From Flavivirga spongiicola (GTDB lineage: Bacteria; Bacteroidota; Bacteroidia; Flavobacteriales; Flavobacteriaceae), in contig NZ_JAUOEO010000001.1 of NCBI RefSeq assembly GCF_030540825.1, positions 2,143,001 through 2,207,000 of the forward strand: a stretch of DNA of 64,000 nt, in the 5' to 3' direction. The translations under genes and the position numbers were made by a program. This document shows, piece by piece, positions 44,605-53,549 of the stretch. The stretch's first letter is position 1; each line of letters opens with the position of its first letter. A model generated the notes under the pieces. The model was not told the origin of the DNA. It did not search any database and saw nothing but the letters and a program-made list of their open reading frames with translations.

Positions 44605-47600
44605 TTATGCTGTTTCTATGTATAAATTATCATTTAAGGTTTCTATGACATCTTTTAACTGATGCTCAAATATTTTGTTTAATCTTTTAAAGCCTCCATC
44701 TGACATAAATGGATCTTTATTTAAATCTTCAATTTTAATAATGGTTTCTTGAATAAGTTGTTTTTCAAAACGGTCTATCCATTTTAATTGGATTTTATTC
44801 CAATCTTTCATGCTGCGTACTTTGTCAACTGCATTTCTAATACGTTCTTCATGGCTTATCAGTGTACTGCCTAAAGCCAGAGTCCGAATGTATGAAATAA
44901 TATCGGCAACGATGTCCTCATTTTTACTATCCTTCCAAGCTGCATTTAAATTTCTAGAATTAAAACCTTTTTGGTCTAACAGCAATTTTAATTCTTTAAG
45001 TGAATGACGATCTAACTCTTTAGGTTTTGTACAAATAATTTGAAGAGCTGCCACTTTATTTAAATTCTGCTCAAGGAAGATTTTAAAACTATTTAAATAA
45101 TCTTCTGGTTTTTGTCCTTTACCATAACCACGTTCACTACCTAGATACTCATCGTCATGCTCTGATACATATTGTGCTCTTGGTTGTGGTATAAATTCAT
45201 CTAAAAACCTCCATAATTGGTCATATTTCGAAAGTGATGAAGCTATGCTATGTTCTTCAATATTCTTTAACATATTTATGAAAGCTTCAGGGTCTTTACC
45301 TTCAGTATTGTATTTGAAAATTTCCTCATTCTGCCCTATAATCTTTGTTTTTTTGCGTTGAAGCTTCGAAATAATTTGTTCTAACTGTTTTTTTGCTCTG
45401 ACATTGGATTCAATGTCATCAAACTCATCAATTAGTTGAGTGAATGATGTTTTTGGATTTGTCACTACAGGTTTCATGGAGGAGAAAACCTCTAAAGATT
45501 CATAAAGTTTTACTGCGTCAAAAATATTGAACACTTCTTTTCCTATATCGTCACATCGTCTGGTAGCACGCCCTAACATTTGCTCGTATAAAATTCGAGA
45601 TTTGATACGTCTTAAAAATACCAAATTGCAAATTGGTGGTACGTCAATACCAGTAGTTAATAAATCCACAGTCACAGCTATACTAGGAAATTTTTCATTT
45701 TTATAACGTGTTACTAATTCTTGAGGTTTATAGGATTTGCCTGTGATTTTTGCAATAGCATCATCAGGTACATCTATGCCTATATTTTCATATTCCTCTT
45801 TTAATAATTGAACAATCAAATCAGCATGTTCGTCTTTAGCTGCAAAAATCAGGGTTTTTTCATCTCCTTCGGGGTCAATTTCTTTTACTAATTGTTGAGC
45901 AACAGTTCTATTAAAAGATTCTGTAATTACCATTTTATTAAACCCTTCAATATCTATGTTTAATTCATCTTCTAGTTCATCAAGTTCTTCAATACGATTA
46001 TCTTCTTTAATATATACCTTTGGTTTTTCACCTTTTTTCCAGGTTATACCTTCTTCGCTTAATTTCGTTTTAATAATATTAGGCGGTTCATGATCTATTA
46101 AATAACCATCTATTACCGCCTCTCTATATGAATATGTATAGACAGGATGCCCAAATATCTCAGTTGTATGTAAAGCAGGTGTAGCTGTTAAGCCTACAGT
46201 AAAAGCATCAAAATAATCTACAACCATACGATATTTACTAACGTAATCTCTTTGGTCTTTGAAGTTTAGTTCTTCATCATCCAACTCTCTATCCTGTAAA
46301 TATCCACGATGCGCCTCGTCTACAATAATACAGTCATAAGTGTCAATTGGTAAAACATCTTCATTATTACCATAAAATAAGCGTTTTACCATGCTTTGAA
46401 CCGTAGAAAAATGTAATCTAGATTCAAGATCTGGAATTGTAGCTTTTAGTTTGTCAACTTTATATGTTTCAGCAAATGTATTAAGACCTTCGATTTTATT
46501 ATCCTCAAAATTGTTGATGGCTTGCGTTGCTAATAATCTCCTATCTACCAAAAATAAGATGCGTTTAAAACGGTTAGCTTTAATAAGGCGATAACAAAGA
46601 CCAATAATGGTTCGTGTTTTACCTGTGCCTGTTGCCATTGCTAAAAGCGTTTTTTTGCTATCTGGCTTATGTCTAACAATTTTTTCAACAGCTTCAATAG
46701 CTTTTATTTGATAATCCCTTAAACTTAAACCTGCTTTATCTTGTAAATAGGAAATGTTTGAATCTTTCAGTTTATCATTGGACTCTTGAATATTTCTTTT
46801 ATATAATTCTAAAATACCTTCCGGGGAATACCACCCTCTCAAAGCTTTAGAATGATTCCTTTCATTTCTAACATCAAGAAACCAAACACCACTTTTAGTT
46901 TTTATTTGTTCTAAATAGGTTCTTCCGTTAGTTGAAAACAAAAATGGCACATTGTAATTTCTCCATTTCCCCAATAGTTTAGCTTCGTGTTCGTCTTCAG
47001 CTAATTCTGAATATATTTTAGATTGCTGTAAGTCTGTAGAAATATCACTTTCATATTTTTTTGCCTCAACTATGCCATACAGGTCAGTGCCAATAAATAA
47101 AGCATAGTCAGCCCATTTAGAACCTACAGGCCACTCAGCAATGGCTATTCGTCTTCCTTTTTCTGGTAAAGTCTTATTTTTTTTATAATCGAGAACACCC
47201 GTTTCTGCTTCCCATCCAGCTTCTTGCAGTTGTTTGTCAATGAGTTTTCTGGTTTCTTTTTCGTCCCAATCAATTTTTTTAGCGGCTAATTCAGAACGTT
47301 TAAGAAGTTCTTGCTTTTCCTCTAAAGACTGTTCTTTAATTTCTCGTTCTTGAAGTAGAGAATTATACTTTTTTTCTAAATCATCATAGTCTTGACTTAG
47401 AACATGTAAGGCATGTCTTGCGTCAAGGTTTTTTGGTAAACTGTATTTAACATCATCAATATTTGTTTTTCCATAGGTTTGATAAAACCACATAGATAAT
47501 TTAAATGCAGAAAATAAAATAGATTTGGCATCATCAAATGAACCTTTATTGTCATGTACTGCTTGATTACCTTTACCTTTAATTGTAAAAAATAAGTCCA

Positions 47601-47841
47601 ATACATTAGTAGGTAATATGTCTTCGAACTGTAAAGATTTTAGTCTATTATGAAACGTATTGTCAAATGGGAATTCTAAATAATGTTCTTCAAAAATTAA
47701 TTCTGTGATTTTTTCACCTAGCATTCTAACTTTAAAAATAGTAACTATAGGGTCGCTATATAAAGTGTATTCCGCTGTTTGTCCAATATTCCACAGAATT
47801 GGATACTCTTTTTCAAGATAAATAAAATTTGATTTCTTCAT
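44605..47841 (-). CDS. hsdR: Type I restriction endonuclease subunit HsdR
   Basis: The 1078-residue protein starts with a DUF4145-like domain (about 1-125, ending SMWFYQTYG). An HSDR_N nuclease region follows (ADYALFIGTDLYGIVEAKKY, with the Asp...Glu-x-Lys signature). The superfamily 2 motor has AMATGTGKT (Walker A, about 400), IIVDEAHRG (about 504), VGLTATP and a C-terminal LLTTGIDVPP with QMLGRATRR. It translocates DNA and cuts remotely when the target is unmethylated. It is the first gene of the defence operon. Confidence 0.95.
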   Translation of the reverse strand: MKKSNFIYLEKEYPILWNIGQTAEYTLYSDPIVTIFKVRMLGEKITELIFEEHYLEFPFDNTFHNRLKSLQFEDILPTNVLDLFFTIKGKGNQAVHDNKGSFDDAKSILFSAFKLSMWFYQTYGKTNIDDVKYSLPKNLDARHALHVLSQDYDDLEKKYNSLLQEREIKEQSLEEKQELLKRSELAAKKIDWDEKETRKLIDKQLQEAGWEAETGVLDYKKNKTLPEKGRRIAIAEWPVGSKWADYALFIGTDLYGIVEAKKYESDISTDLQQSKIYSELAEDEHEAKLLGKWRNYNVPFLFSTNGRTYLEQIKTKSGVWFLDVRNERNHSKALRGWYSPEGILELYKRNIQESNDKLKDSNISYLQDKAGLSLRDYQIKAIEAVEKIVRHKPDSKKTLLAMATGTGKTRTIIGLCYRLIKANRFKRILFLVDRRLLATQAINNFEDNKIEGLNTFAETYKVDKLKATIPDLESRLHFSTVQSMVKRLFYGNNEDVLPIDTYDCIIVDEAHRGYLQDRELDDEELNFKDQRDYVSKYRMVVDYFDAFTVGLTATPALHTTEIFGHPVYTYSYREAVIDGYLIDHEPPNIIKTKLSEEGITWKKGEKPKVYIKEDNRIEELDELEDELNIDIEGFNKMVITESFNRTVAQQLVKEIDPEGDEKTLIFAAKDEHADLIVQLLKEEYENIGIDVPDDAIAKITGKSYKPQELVTRYKNEKFPSIAVTVDLLTTGIDVPPICNLVFLRRIKSRILYEQMLGRATRRCDDIGKEVFNIFDAVKLYESLEVFSSMKPVVTNPKTSFTQLIDEFDDIESNVRAKKQLEQIISKLQRKKTKIIGQNEEIFKYNTEGKDPEAFINMLKNIEEHSIASSLSKYDQLWRFLDEFIPQPRAQYVSEHDDEYLGSERGYGKGQKPEDYLNSFKIFLEQNLNKVAALQIICTKPKELDRHSLKELKLLLDQKGFNSRNLNAAWKDSKNEDIVADIISYIRTLALGSTLISHEERIRNAVDKVRSMKDWNKIQLKWIDRFEKQLIQETIIKIEDLNKDPFMSDGGFKRLNKIFEHQLKDVIETLNDNLYIETA

Positions 47842-47973
47842 TTAAGTGTATTGCATAATAGGAGTCTAATTAAGATGCTTGCTATAATTTTGAGAGAGAG
47901 ATTAAAGGTATAAAAGAAATTGTAAGAATCATTGTTATTGTAGGATTTTTTCGTGTTTTAAAAAGGAGCATAA

Positions 47974-48261
47974 CTAATATGTTCTCCTTTTATATTTTAA
48001 TGATTTTACTTTTTTAAGTGTATTTTCAATATCTAATTTTTTAATAATATAATTTCGGCCTATTTTAGAAGCTGGGAGTAGCCCCTTTTTAATGTAATTA
48101 TAGATTGTTAATTCTGCACAGCCTAACAGTTTAGAAACTTCTTGCACGGAATAATTTTCTTTCTCTTTCGCTTTAAGTAAAATAGCTTCTATTTTTATTT
48201 CGCTGATTATCACGTCCTTTAATTCTTCAGGTGTCATGTTATGTAATAAGATTGTTTTCAT
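47974..48261 (-). CDS. Excisionase-like HTH_17 protein
   Basis: The 95-residue protein carries an MerR/excisionase-type winged HTH: YSVQEVSKLLGCAELTIYNYIKKGLLPASKIGRNYIIKKLDI (about 37-80). It resembles the protein encoded at 50164-50451. Such proteins act as recombination directionality factors or as regulators in Bacteroidota elements. Confidence 0.85.
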   Translation of the reverse strand: MKTILLHNMTPEELKDVIISEIKIEAILLKAKEKENYSVQEVSKLLGCAELTIYNYIKKGLLPASKIGRNYIIKKLDIENTLKKVKSLKYKRRTY

Positions 48262-48290
48262 GATGTATTATATTAATTATTCTAACCAAT

Positions 48291-48716
48291 TTAATAAACA
48301 TCAAAATCACTTTTATTATTTAGTAATCGCTTTATTTCATTAATATCCTTTTTTAATTTATCAATATCACCTTTAGTCGCAGGAAGCGTTTTAGGTGTAA
48401 ATAATCGTTTGACACCATGTACGGCTGTGTTAGAGACAAAGGATCCTAGTGCGGCGTTCGCAATGGAGGGTACATTGATTTTGTCCATTTTCTGAACACG
48501 GTTCTCTAATGACGTGATTGTTCCTTCAATCTTTTTGGTTACTGGAAAAATACTACCTTCAGGTTTGGTTGTGAGTTGTTTTTGGTAATGCCCAGCGATA
48601 TACTTGTAGTTGTTTCTTTTGTAGCTTGCCATAGTCTTACAGCTGATACAGCAATACATGTGGTTACGCCTTCTGGCGATGAATGTTTCATAGCAATGTT
48701 TGCAGTTTTTATCCAT
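48291..48716 (-). CDS. Zinc-ribbon hypothetical protein
   Basis: The 141-residue protein starts with a zinc finger, CKHC (C5, C8) and CCISC (C22/C23, C26), followed by a basic region. The remainder ends in a coiled coil (KGDIDKLKKDINEIKRLLNN). Zinc ribbon plus coiled coil suggests DNA binding or assembly; the family is common in Bacteroidota mobile elements, with unknown function. Confidence 0.65.
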   Translation of the reverse strand: MDKNCKHCYETFIARRRNHMYCCISCKTMASYKRNNYKYIAGHYQKQLTTKPEGSIFPVTKKIEGTITSLENRVQKMDKINVPSIANAALGSFVSNTAVHGVKRLFTPKTLPATKGDIDKLKKDINEIKRLLNNKSDFDVY

Positions 48717-48768
48717 AATTGTTGGTTTATTTTGGAATAAAACGTTAAAATAGGTTTAATTTAACGTT

Positions 48769-49500
48769 TTATCTTCTCATGCTTTTTCCATTGAATTGGA
48801 TAACATTAAAGTTTTCATATAGCCTGTCAGCCATTCTTTGGTCATAATGATCACCTAATTTTAAAAGTGAACCATTTATGTCATTTTCTAAACCAGACAG
48901 AGGGTTAATTGTTAAATGCGTTTTATAGTCCAATGAGCTGCGACGTATAAGTATTTCTTTCATAATATTTACATGACCATAATTATTAGCCATTTTTTCA
49001 GAATTTAAGTCATCAAAAAGAATGGTGCCAGTTGTGAAATTTTTGTAAAAAAGTTTACGATCTTCGGAAGTCTCTATGTCTTCATACTTTTCGACAACTT
49101 TATAAGTCGGAATTATTTTAAATCTATGAGGGCGGTATTTTTTAAATATTAATTCAAACACTTCCATTATATGTGTTTTTCCAACTCCTACATTTCCAAA
49201 AAGTAATAAACCTTTTCTAAAAGAAGGAGCGGATATGTCTGAGCGTAAGTTTTCACAATTGAAAAACGTATCTGATTCTAAAAAATAATGAAATATAGGT
49301 TCGATGTTTTTTGCGATAATATCATCGTAAAGAAAAGGTTTGCCCTGTAAATTATGAAATTCAGTTAAAAATAATTTCCATAAAATGTCTTTGTTAAATG
49401 GGTGATCCCTTTTTTTTTCTAACGATATATTTTTAAGGCTTATTTTAATCTGATTAAAAATATTGTTGGATTCATTGGTGTTTGAGTTTAAATTTTCCAT
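48769..49500 (-). CDS. DnaC-like AAA+ ATPase
   Basis: The 243-residue protein has Walker A GNVGVGKTH (about 107-115), Walker B TILFDDLNSE and an Arg-finger-like tail (YDQRMADRLYENFNVIQF). The fold and context fit a helicase loader (DnaC/IstB type). It starts 2 bp after the stop of the winged-helix replication protein at 49503, so both form the element's replication module. Confidence 0.8.
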   Translation of the reverse strand: MENLNSNTNESNNIFNQIKISLKNISLEKKRDHPFNKDILWKLFLTEFHNLQGKPFLYDDIIAKNIEPIFHYFLESDTFFNCENLRSDISAPSFRKGLLLFGNVGVGKTHIMEVFELIFKKYRPHRFKIIPTYKVVEKYEDIETSEDRKLFYKNFTTGTILFDDLNSEKMANNYGHVNIMKEILIRRSSLDYKTHLTINPLSGLENDINGSLLKLGDHYDQRMADRLYENFNVIQFNGKSMRR

Positions 49501-49502
49501 GA

Positions 49503-50162
49503 TTATCTGTTTGAAGTTGTATTGTTTTTTTGGTTATTGAATGTTGTTGGTTTTTCATTTGATTGCCATTTTTCTAATCGTAATTTGATATCAAAAAAAT
49601 CGTCTTTTTCACACCGCATTTTGCCTTTTTTAGAATTTAATTCACTCCAATAATTAAAAAAAGAGGATAAAATATTATTTGAATAATTAGAGTGTTCAAA
49701 AACTTGTTTTTTGAAATTTTCTTTACGCTGCTCTATTGTTTCATTATTTAATTTCTTTTTATTATTACTTTTTTTAGTTGTTGTTGATTCATTGTTACTC
49801 GTATGTTTTCTGTTTGTTATCAATGTTTTGTTTTGATTGTTAATTACTGCATTAGATGATTGCCTGTCGCTATAGCCAATAAGGGTTATTAAAGTGAATT
49901 TGTTTGTTGTATGGCGCGTTATGTAACCGCTGGATTCAAGTTTTTTTAACGCGGTTCTAATTTGTTGGATTGATAATGATAATTCTGTAGATAGGTGTTT
50001 GTTCGAGGTTACCAATTGCCCCCTTTTAATTTCTATTCCTTGCCATTTTTTATTTAAATAATTGGCGCGTAAAATAAGATGAATAAAAACTCTTGTAGTC
50101 TCGGGAGATTGATACCATTCCCAATCCATAATCTCTCTATGTAGTAAAACAAAACCAATCAT
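49503..50162 (-). CDS. Winged-helix replication protein (DnaD/phage Rep-like)
   Basis: The 219-residue protein starts FVLLHREIMDWEWYQSPETTRVFIHLILRANY, the opening typical of phage and element replication initiators of the DnaD-like group. A winged HTH follows (LSIQQIRTALKKLESSGYITRH), then an Asn/Lys/Thr-rich linker and a C-terminal helical domain. It is cotranscribed with the DnaC-like loader (2 bp) and the HTH gene upstream (1 bp). Confidence 0.75.
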   Translation of the reverse strand: MIGFVLLHREIMDWEWYQSPETTRVFIHLILRANYLNKKWQGIEIKRGQLVTSNKHLSTELSLSIQQIRTALKKLESSGYITRHTTNKFTLITLIGYSDRQSSNAVINNQNKTLITNRKHTSNNESTTTKKSNNKKKLNNETIEQRKENFKKQVFEHSNYSNNILSSFFNYWSELNSKKGKMRCEKDDFFDIKLRLEKWQSNEKPTTFNNQKNNTTSNR

Positions 50163-50163
50163 A

Positions 50164-50451
50164 CTAATCTTGTTTTACGAGTTTTGCGAAGATGTCACTC
50201 TTTTTGTAATACACGCGGTTACCTAACCTGTATGAAGGTAAGATGCCGTTTTTTCTCCAATTCCAGAGTGCTTGTTTGGAGCATTTAAGTAGGTTTAAGG
50301 TTTCTTCAACTGTTAGTAATTGTTCGTTCTCTTCTTGAGATTGTTTAAATTTCTTAAAGCAGTCTTCTATTTTCTTATCAACACCAATGAGGATAGTTGA
50401 GGTAATATCCTCTGGGTTAGCTTGGTAAAAAATAGTTGGTTTTGAATCCAT
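50164..50451 (-). CDS. Excisionase-like HTH_17 protein
   Basis: The 95-residue protein has a winged HTH (LLTVEETLNLLKCSKQALWNWRKNGILPSYRLGNRVYYKKSDIF) of the excisionase/MerR type. It is the first gene of a tight group with the replication proteins. A second copy of the family lies at 47974-48261. Confidence 0.88.
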   Translation of the reverse strand: MDSKPTIFYQANPEDITSTILIGVDKKIEDCFKKFKQSQEENEQLLTVEETLNLLKCSKQALWNWRKNGILPSYRLGNRVYYKKSDIFAKLVKQD

Positions 50452-50528
50452 TTTACAATATTTGATTATTCTACACTACAAATATTGGAAACGAATTGGA
50501 GGATTCAGGTGCCGGAGGGTGTCGGCAC

Positions 50529-51308
50529 CTAGCCTAAAAGCTTAGAATGAGGCATATAATATTCTGCTTTTTCAAAGCTTATTTTCAAAGATTGGTTTTT
50601 TTCATTATCAGGGCTCATGAATTTACTTAGTGTTTCTCTTTTAACCTCTTTTCTTATTTTAAATGAGTTTTGCACTTCAATAGCTAATGCTTTATAATGA
50701 ATTTCTCCATTTTCTTTTTTTGGAGCTTCTATGTATCCATTTTCTATTAATTGACTTATAAAAAAAGCTAGATGACTAGGTTTACCGTGCCAATTTAATA
50801 GATTAAGATTGTTATTGTTTTTTAAGCTTTCTGTCATTTTTATATAATCTAACAGAATTGTTTTTCTTTCTTGTAAATCTTCTATAAGATTCTTACATGC
50901 AGCCCAGTGATAGAACATGCTAAATTCAAATTCTCTATGTTTAACTAAGCCATCGGATTTAACAAATCCGTCTTCTAATGCTGTTTGATCAAAATAGTCA
51001 CCTCCTTCAAGTGAAAAATTTGCGTTGTTAATTATTTTTTCAGTTGATGGAAGTATTTTTAGTTTTAAAGTTTTTATGAGTTTTTCTTCATCTTTAGAGT
51101 TTTCATATTGAAAAGAGAGAAAGTCCTCTAATTCTAAAATGTCAATCTCAAATAATGATTTTTTGAGAAAAACTCTCAAGTAAAAATCTTTTTCAAGACT
51201 AGGTTTATAATAATTGTAATTGTTTAGTGCGTATTCTGAAGAAGCTTCATCAGTGTTTTTTCTGTCTTTAAATGAAACTTTGTCTACGGCAAATATATTT
51301 TGATACAT
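50529..51308 (-). CDS. RteC-like protein of the element
   Basis: The 259-residue protein has an N-terminal part of unknown fold. From about residue 170 it has KPSHLAFFISQLIENGYIEAP and a following helix ending LAIEVQNSF, which resembles the RteC family of conjugative-transposon regulators in Bacteroidota. RteC controls excision in CTnDOT-type elements. It lies 22 bp downstream of the integrase gene. Confidence 0.65.
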   Translation of the reverse strand: MYQNIFAVDKVSFKDRKNTDEASSEYALNNYNYYKPSLEKDFYLRVFLKKSLFEIDILELEDFLSFQYENSKDEEKLIKTLKLKILPSTEKIINNANFSLEGGDYFDQTALEDGFVKSDGLVKHREFEFSMFYHWAACKNLIEDLQERKTILLDYIKMTESLKNNNNLNLLNWHGKPSHLAFFISQLIENGYIEAPKKENGEIHYKALAIEVQNSFKIRKEVKRETLSKFMSPDNEKNQSLKISFEKAEYYMPHSKLLG

Positions 51309-51330
51309 GTGTTTGATTTAAATGTTTTGG

Positions 51331-52620
51331 TTATTTAAAAAAGGCTGAATCTGCAATTTTAACCGCGCGTTCTTGAGGAGTTACTTTAATATAGTTATAA
51401 AATTCTTTTTCCGTGGTGTGTCCACTTAATGCCATAATATCAATTACAGGCATTTTTGATAAATAAGCATTCGTACAGAATGAGCGTCGTGCAGTGTGGG
51501 TGCCAATTAAATCGTGTTTGGGTATGGTTTCTTCTTTAATGGTTCCTCCAATAGTAATTTTGGTTGTTATGCCTTCTTTGATTTTTGCTTTTCTTCCGAC
51601 TTTTTTGATATACTCATTGATTTGCTGGTCAGGTAGTTTAGTTGGTAGGCTACCTTTGTAACGCAAATTCATAATGTCTTTTATTTTTGGGTGGATTGGG
51701 ATAAAAACTGTTTTTTTTGTTTTCTTTTGATGTATTTCGAAAACCTTTTTTTTATCAAATACTTTTATATTCTTTTTGCTAAGACCGTTATAATCAGAAA
51801 CCCTTTGACCTGTGTAATATCCAATTAAAAAGATGTCTCGGGCTCTTTCCCAATCTTTATTAAATGATAAATCCAATTTATATAAATCGTCAATTTCTTT
51901 GGCTGTTAAGTAAATCGAAGTGCTTTCTTCTGAAACCCTTTTAAAGTCTCGGTGTTTATATTTTAAATTAGTGTTTACGCCATCTTCGGTCGCTCTATTT
52001 AACAAGGCAATTACATTTTTTATATGTTTTCCAACCGTGTTTAAAGAAAAGCCTTTTTCTTCCAAAAAATTTACAAAAGCATAATAAAATGCCATGTCGA
52101 TTTTATCAAAATCTAGTTGATAGTTTTTTTCTTTGTCAAAGTTTTTTATTTGTTTTATGGTTTGTTTGTATGATCTAATAGTGCCAGGGCTTAATTTCAT
52201 GCTAGCAGCATTAATTAAGTTCTTATCATGCGCTTCAGTGAAATCGTCTGCGTATTTAATGAATTTGATTTTAGCTTCATGAGTATTGGTTCTTCGACCT
52301 TTTATTTTATCATATATTGTTTTAAGAACATCTTTGTTTTGCTTTTCTTCTTCAGTTATCTTTGAAAGAGCTTTTACAAATTTCAGTTCAATTTCTTTAA
52401 GGCGATTGTTTATTTCTTCTCTATTGTTTATTGTAGATACAGCTCTAATCCTTTGGTTTCTTGAGTCCCAGTTCTTTGGAAATGTTTTAAATCCTGTAGA
52501 ATATTTTAGTCTATTTCCTCTTCCGTAGCTGTAGTCAAAGATTATTGGTGTTTCTTTTATACTGTTACTTTGTTTTAATCTAAATTTAACTGTTCCTGAG
52601 GTTGATTGTATTGTATTCAT
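51331..52620 (-). CDS. Tyrosine recombinase (integrase)
   Basis: The 429-residue protein has an arm-binding and SAM-like N-terminal part. The catalytic domain shows R273 (GYYTGQRVS), H375 and R378 (THTARRSF), H401 (LSGHTT) and the tyrosine nucleophile at Y410 (EFYNYIKV). It belongs to the Bacteroidota transposon group with an N-terminal ARM DNA-binding domain. It lies next to the right att core and drives integration in the tRNA. Confidence 0.95.
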   Translation of the reverse strand: MNTIQSTSGTVKFRLKQSNSIKETPIIFDYSYGRGNRLKYSTGFKTFPKNWDSRNQRIRAVSTINNREEINNRLKEIELKFVKALSKITEEEKQNKDVLKTIYDKIKGRRTNTHEAKIKFIKYADDFTEAHDKNLINAASMKLSPGTIRSYKQTIKQIKNFDKEKNYQLDFDKIDMAFYYAFVNFLEEKGFSLNTVGKHIKNVIALLNRATEDGVNTNLKYKHRDFKRVSEESTSIYLTAKEIDDLYKLDLSFNKDWERARDIFLIGYYTGQRVSDYNGLSKKNIKVFDKKKVFEIHQKKTKKTVFIPIHPKIKDIMNLRYKGSLPTKLPDQQINEYIKKVGRKAKIKEGITTKITIGGTIKEETIPKHDLIGTHTARRSFCTNAYLSKMPVIDIMALSGHTTEKEFYNYIKVTPQERAVKIADSAFFK

Positions 52621-52641
52621 ATTTGTTTCTTTATTAAAAAA

Positions 52642-52663
52642 GGGACAACATTAGGGACAACAT
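52642..52663. repeat. Doubled 10-bp repeat upstream of the integrase gene
   Basis: GGGACAACAT occurs twice in tandem (52642-52651 and 52654-52663), in the integrase 5' leader. A related string is at 37492-37510 near the other end of the element, which suggests arm-type integrase sites or an autoregulatory operator. Confidence 0.5.
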
Positions 52664-52684
52664 ATTCTTTAATTGTGTGGATTT

Positions 52685-52692
52685 CAAAGATA
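52685..52692 (-). promoter_or_regulatory. Possible -7 element of the integrase gene
   Basis: The minus strand reads TATCTTTG, an exact match to TAnnTTTG, 64 bp upstream of the integrase ATG. The doubled GGGACAACAT repeat lies between. Confidence 0.4.
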
Positions 52693-52790
52693 AGTATATT
52701 ATTTGAATAAAGTCGTAATGCCTTGATGTAAAGGGGATTTGCGTATTTTGAGTTAAAATAGCATAACATAGATTCAATTAAAAAAAGGTT

Positions 52791-52803
52791 CAAGTGGGAC
52801 CAC
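52791..52803. repeat. Right attachment-site core
   Basis: CAAGTGGGACCAC is an exact copy of the tRNA 3' segment at 37418-37430. It lies 170 bp upstream of the integrase start. Confidence 0.8.
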
Positions 52804-52817
52804 TTTTAGAGATTGAT

Positions 52818-52850
52818 AAAGCCTTGAATATATATATTCAAGGCTTTTTT
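52818..52850 (+). terminator. Chromosomal terminator originally behind the tRNA
   Basis: A perfect palindrome with 15-bp arms (AAAGCCTTGAATATA and its complement) followed by a T-run lies 14 bp beyond the right att core. Before integration it would have been the tRNA terminator. Confidence 0.8.
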
Positions 52851-53194
52851 GTTTTGCTAAACTATACGCGCGAACAATAAATCAAACTTGCTTTTCAATT
52901 TACATTTCCAAAATTTAATAAATGTTTTGTTTAACACTTAGGTTGTAGAGGGCTATATTATATTTATACAATATGTTTATAATCAGTGATTTGTAATTGG
53001 TTTGGTTTTGGTGGATTAAATATATGCTCAAACCATAGCTTTGTTTTTAAGACTTAAGTTTCTGGAGGGAATCGAGCTTAAAAGCTTCTCAATCGATGCT
53101 CTGACCTTTATAGATTTATACTCCTCCATATTACTTTTAGAACAGCGAAAGAAGATATCTAAAACTACATATTGCTATATAGTACTGCATAACA
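52851..53194. other. Non-coding stretch at the element boundary
   Basis: The sequence between the terminator and the recombinase relic holds no supported gene. A frame at 53041-53247 has no recognisable domain. Confidence 0.5.
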
Positions 53195-53380
53195 TTGTAC
53201 TCAATAGTAGAACGTATAGAAAAGAAACTAACAATACATATGGCTAGAAGAATTTTTGCAAGTATTGTGTTGTTGTATAATGATATACCTATGGAAATTG
53301 TTAGTGAATTATTAGGGGGTTTTAGTATGAAAATAACGCAAGATAACTATGGGAAAGTGGTGCAGAAGATAATTAGTTAG
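53195..53380 (+). pseudogene. C-terminal relic of a second tyrosine recombinase
   Basis: The frame encodes IEKKLTIHMARRIFAS...EIVSELLGGFSMKITQDNYGKVV. This matches the C-terminal end of a Bacteroidota tyrosine recombinase: the HxxR of box II is present, the second His of LLGH is changed to Gly, and a Tyr is in the right place (NYGKV). About 350 N-terminal residues and the catalytic Arg I are missing. It is not functional and marks an earlier integration at the tRNA. Confidence 0.8.
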
Positions 53381-53549
53381 AGATACAGAGGCTAAAGAAT
53401 AATGACGAGTAAGTAATTACTTGATAGAAAAATTTAGTATGTAGAGAGATGGGATTTTATGGTGTCTTAGGTCAGGACTATACAAGAACTGCGATATTCT
53501 AGAAATGATTAATTCATGTTCTGGAATCCCGATTCGGTTAAGAATTAAT

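Larger units (their letters stand above)
37418..52803. mobile_element. 15.4-kb integrative element in the CAT tRNA gene with a defence operon
   Basis: A 13-bp direct repeat bounds the element. Genes run almost entirely on the minus strand: integrase at the right end, RteC-like gene, HTH, replication module (DnaD-like, DnaC-like, zinc-finger protein, HTH), then hsdR-hsdM-hsdS-ATPase-HNH, a small ORF and a RadC-like gene at the left. No relaxase, coupling protein or conjugation gene is seen, so it is more like an integrative mobilisable element or satellite than a self-transmissible ICE. Separate repeats near both ends may be integrase arm sites. Confidence 0.85.

Noticed and set aside
37418..52803. 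Interpreting the element as a prophage
   Set aside because: Replication and integrase genes are present but no capsid, terminase, portal, tail or lysis genes are visible.
53041..53247. 68-codon plus-strand ORF before the recombinase relic
   Set aside because: It does not resemble recombinase sequence and ends inside the relic; treated as chance.
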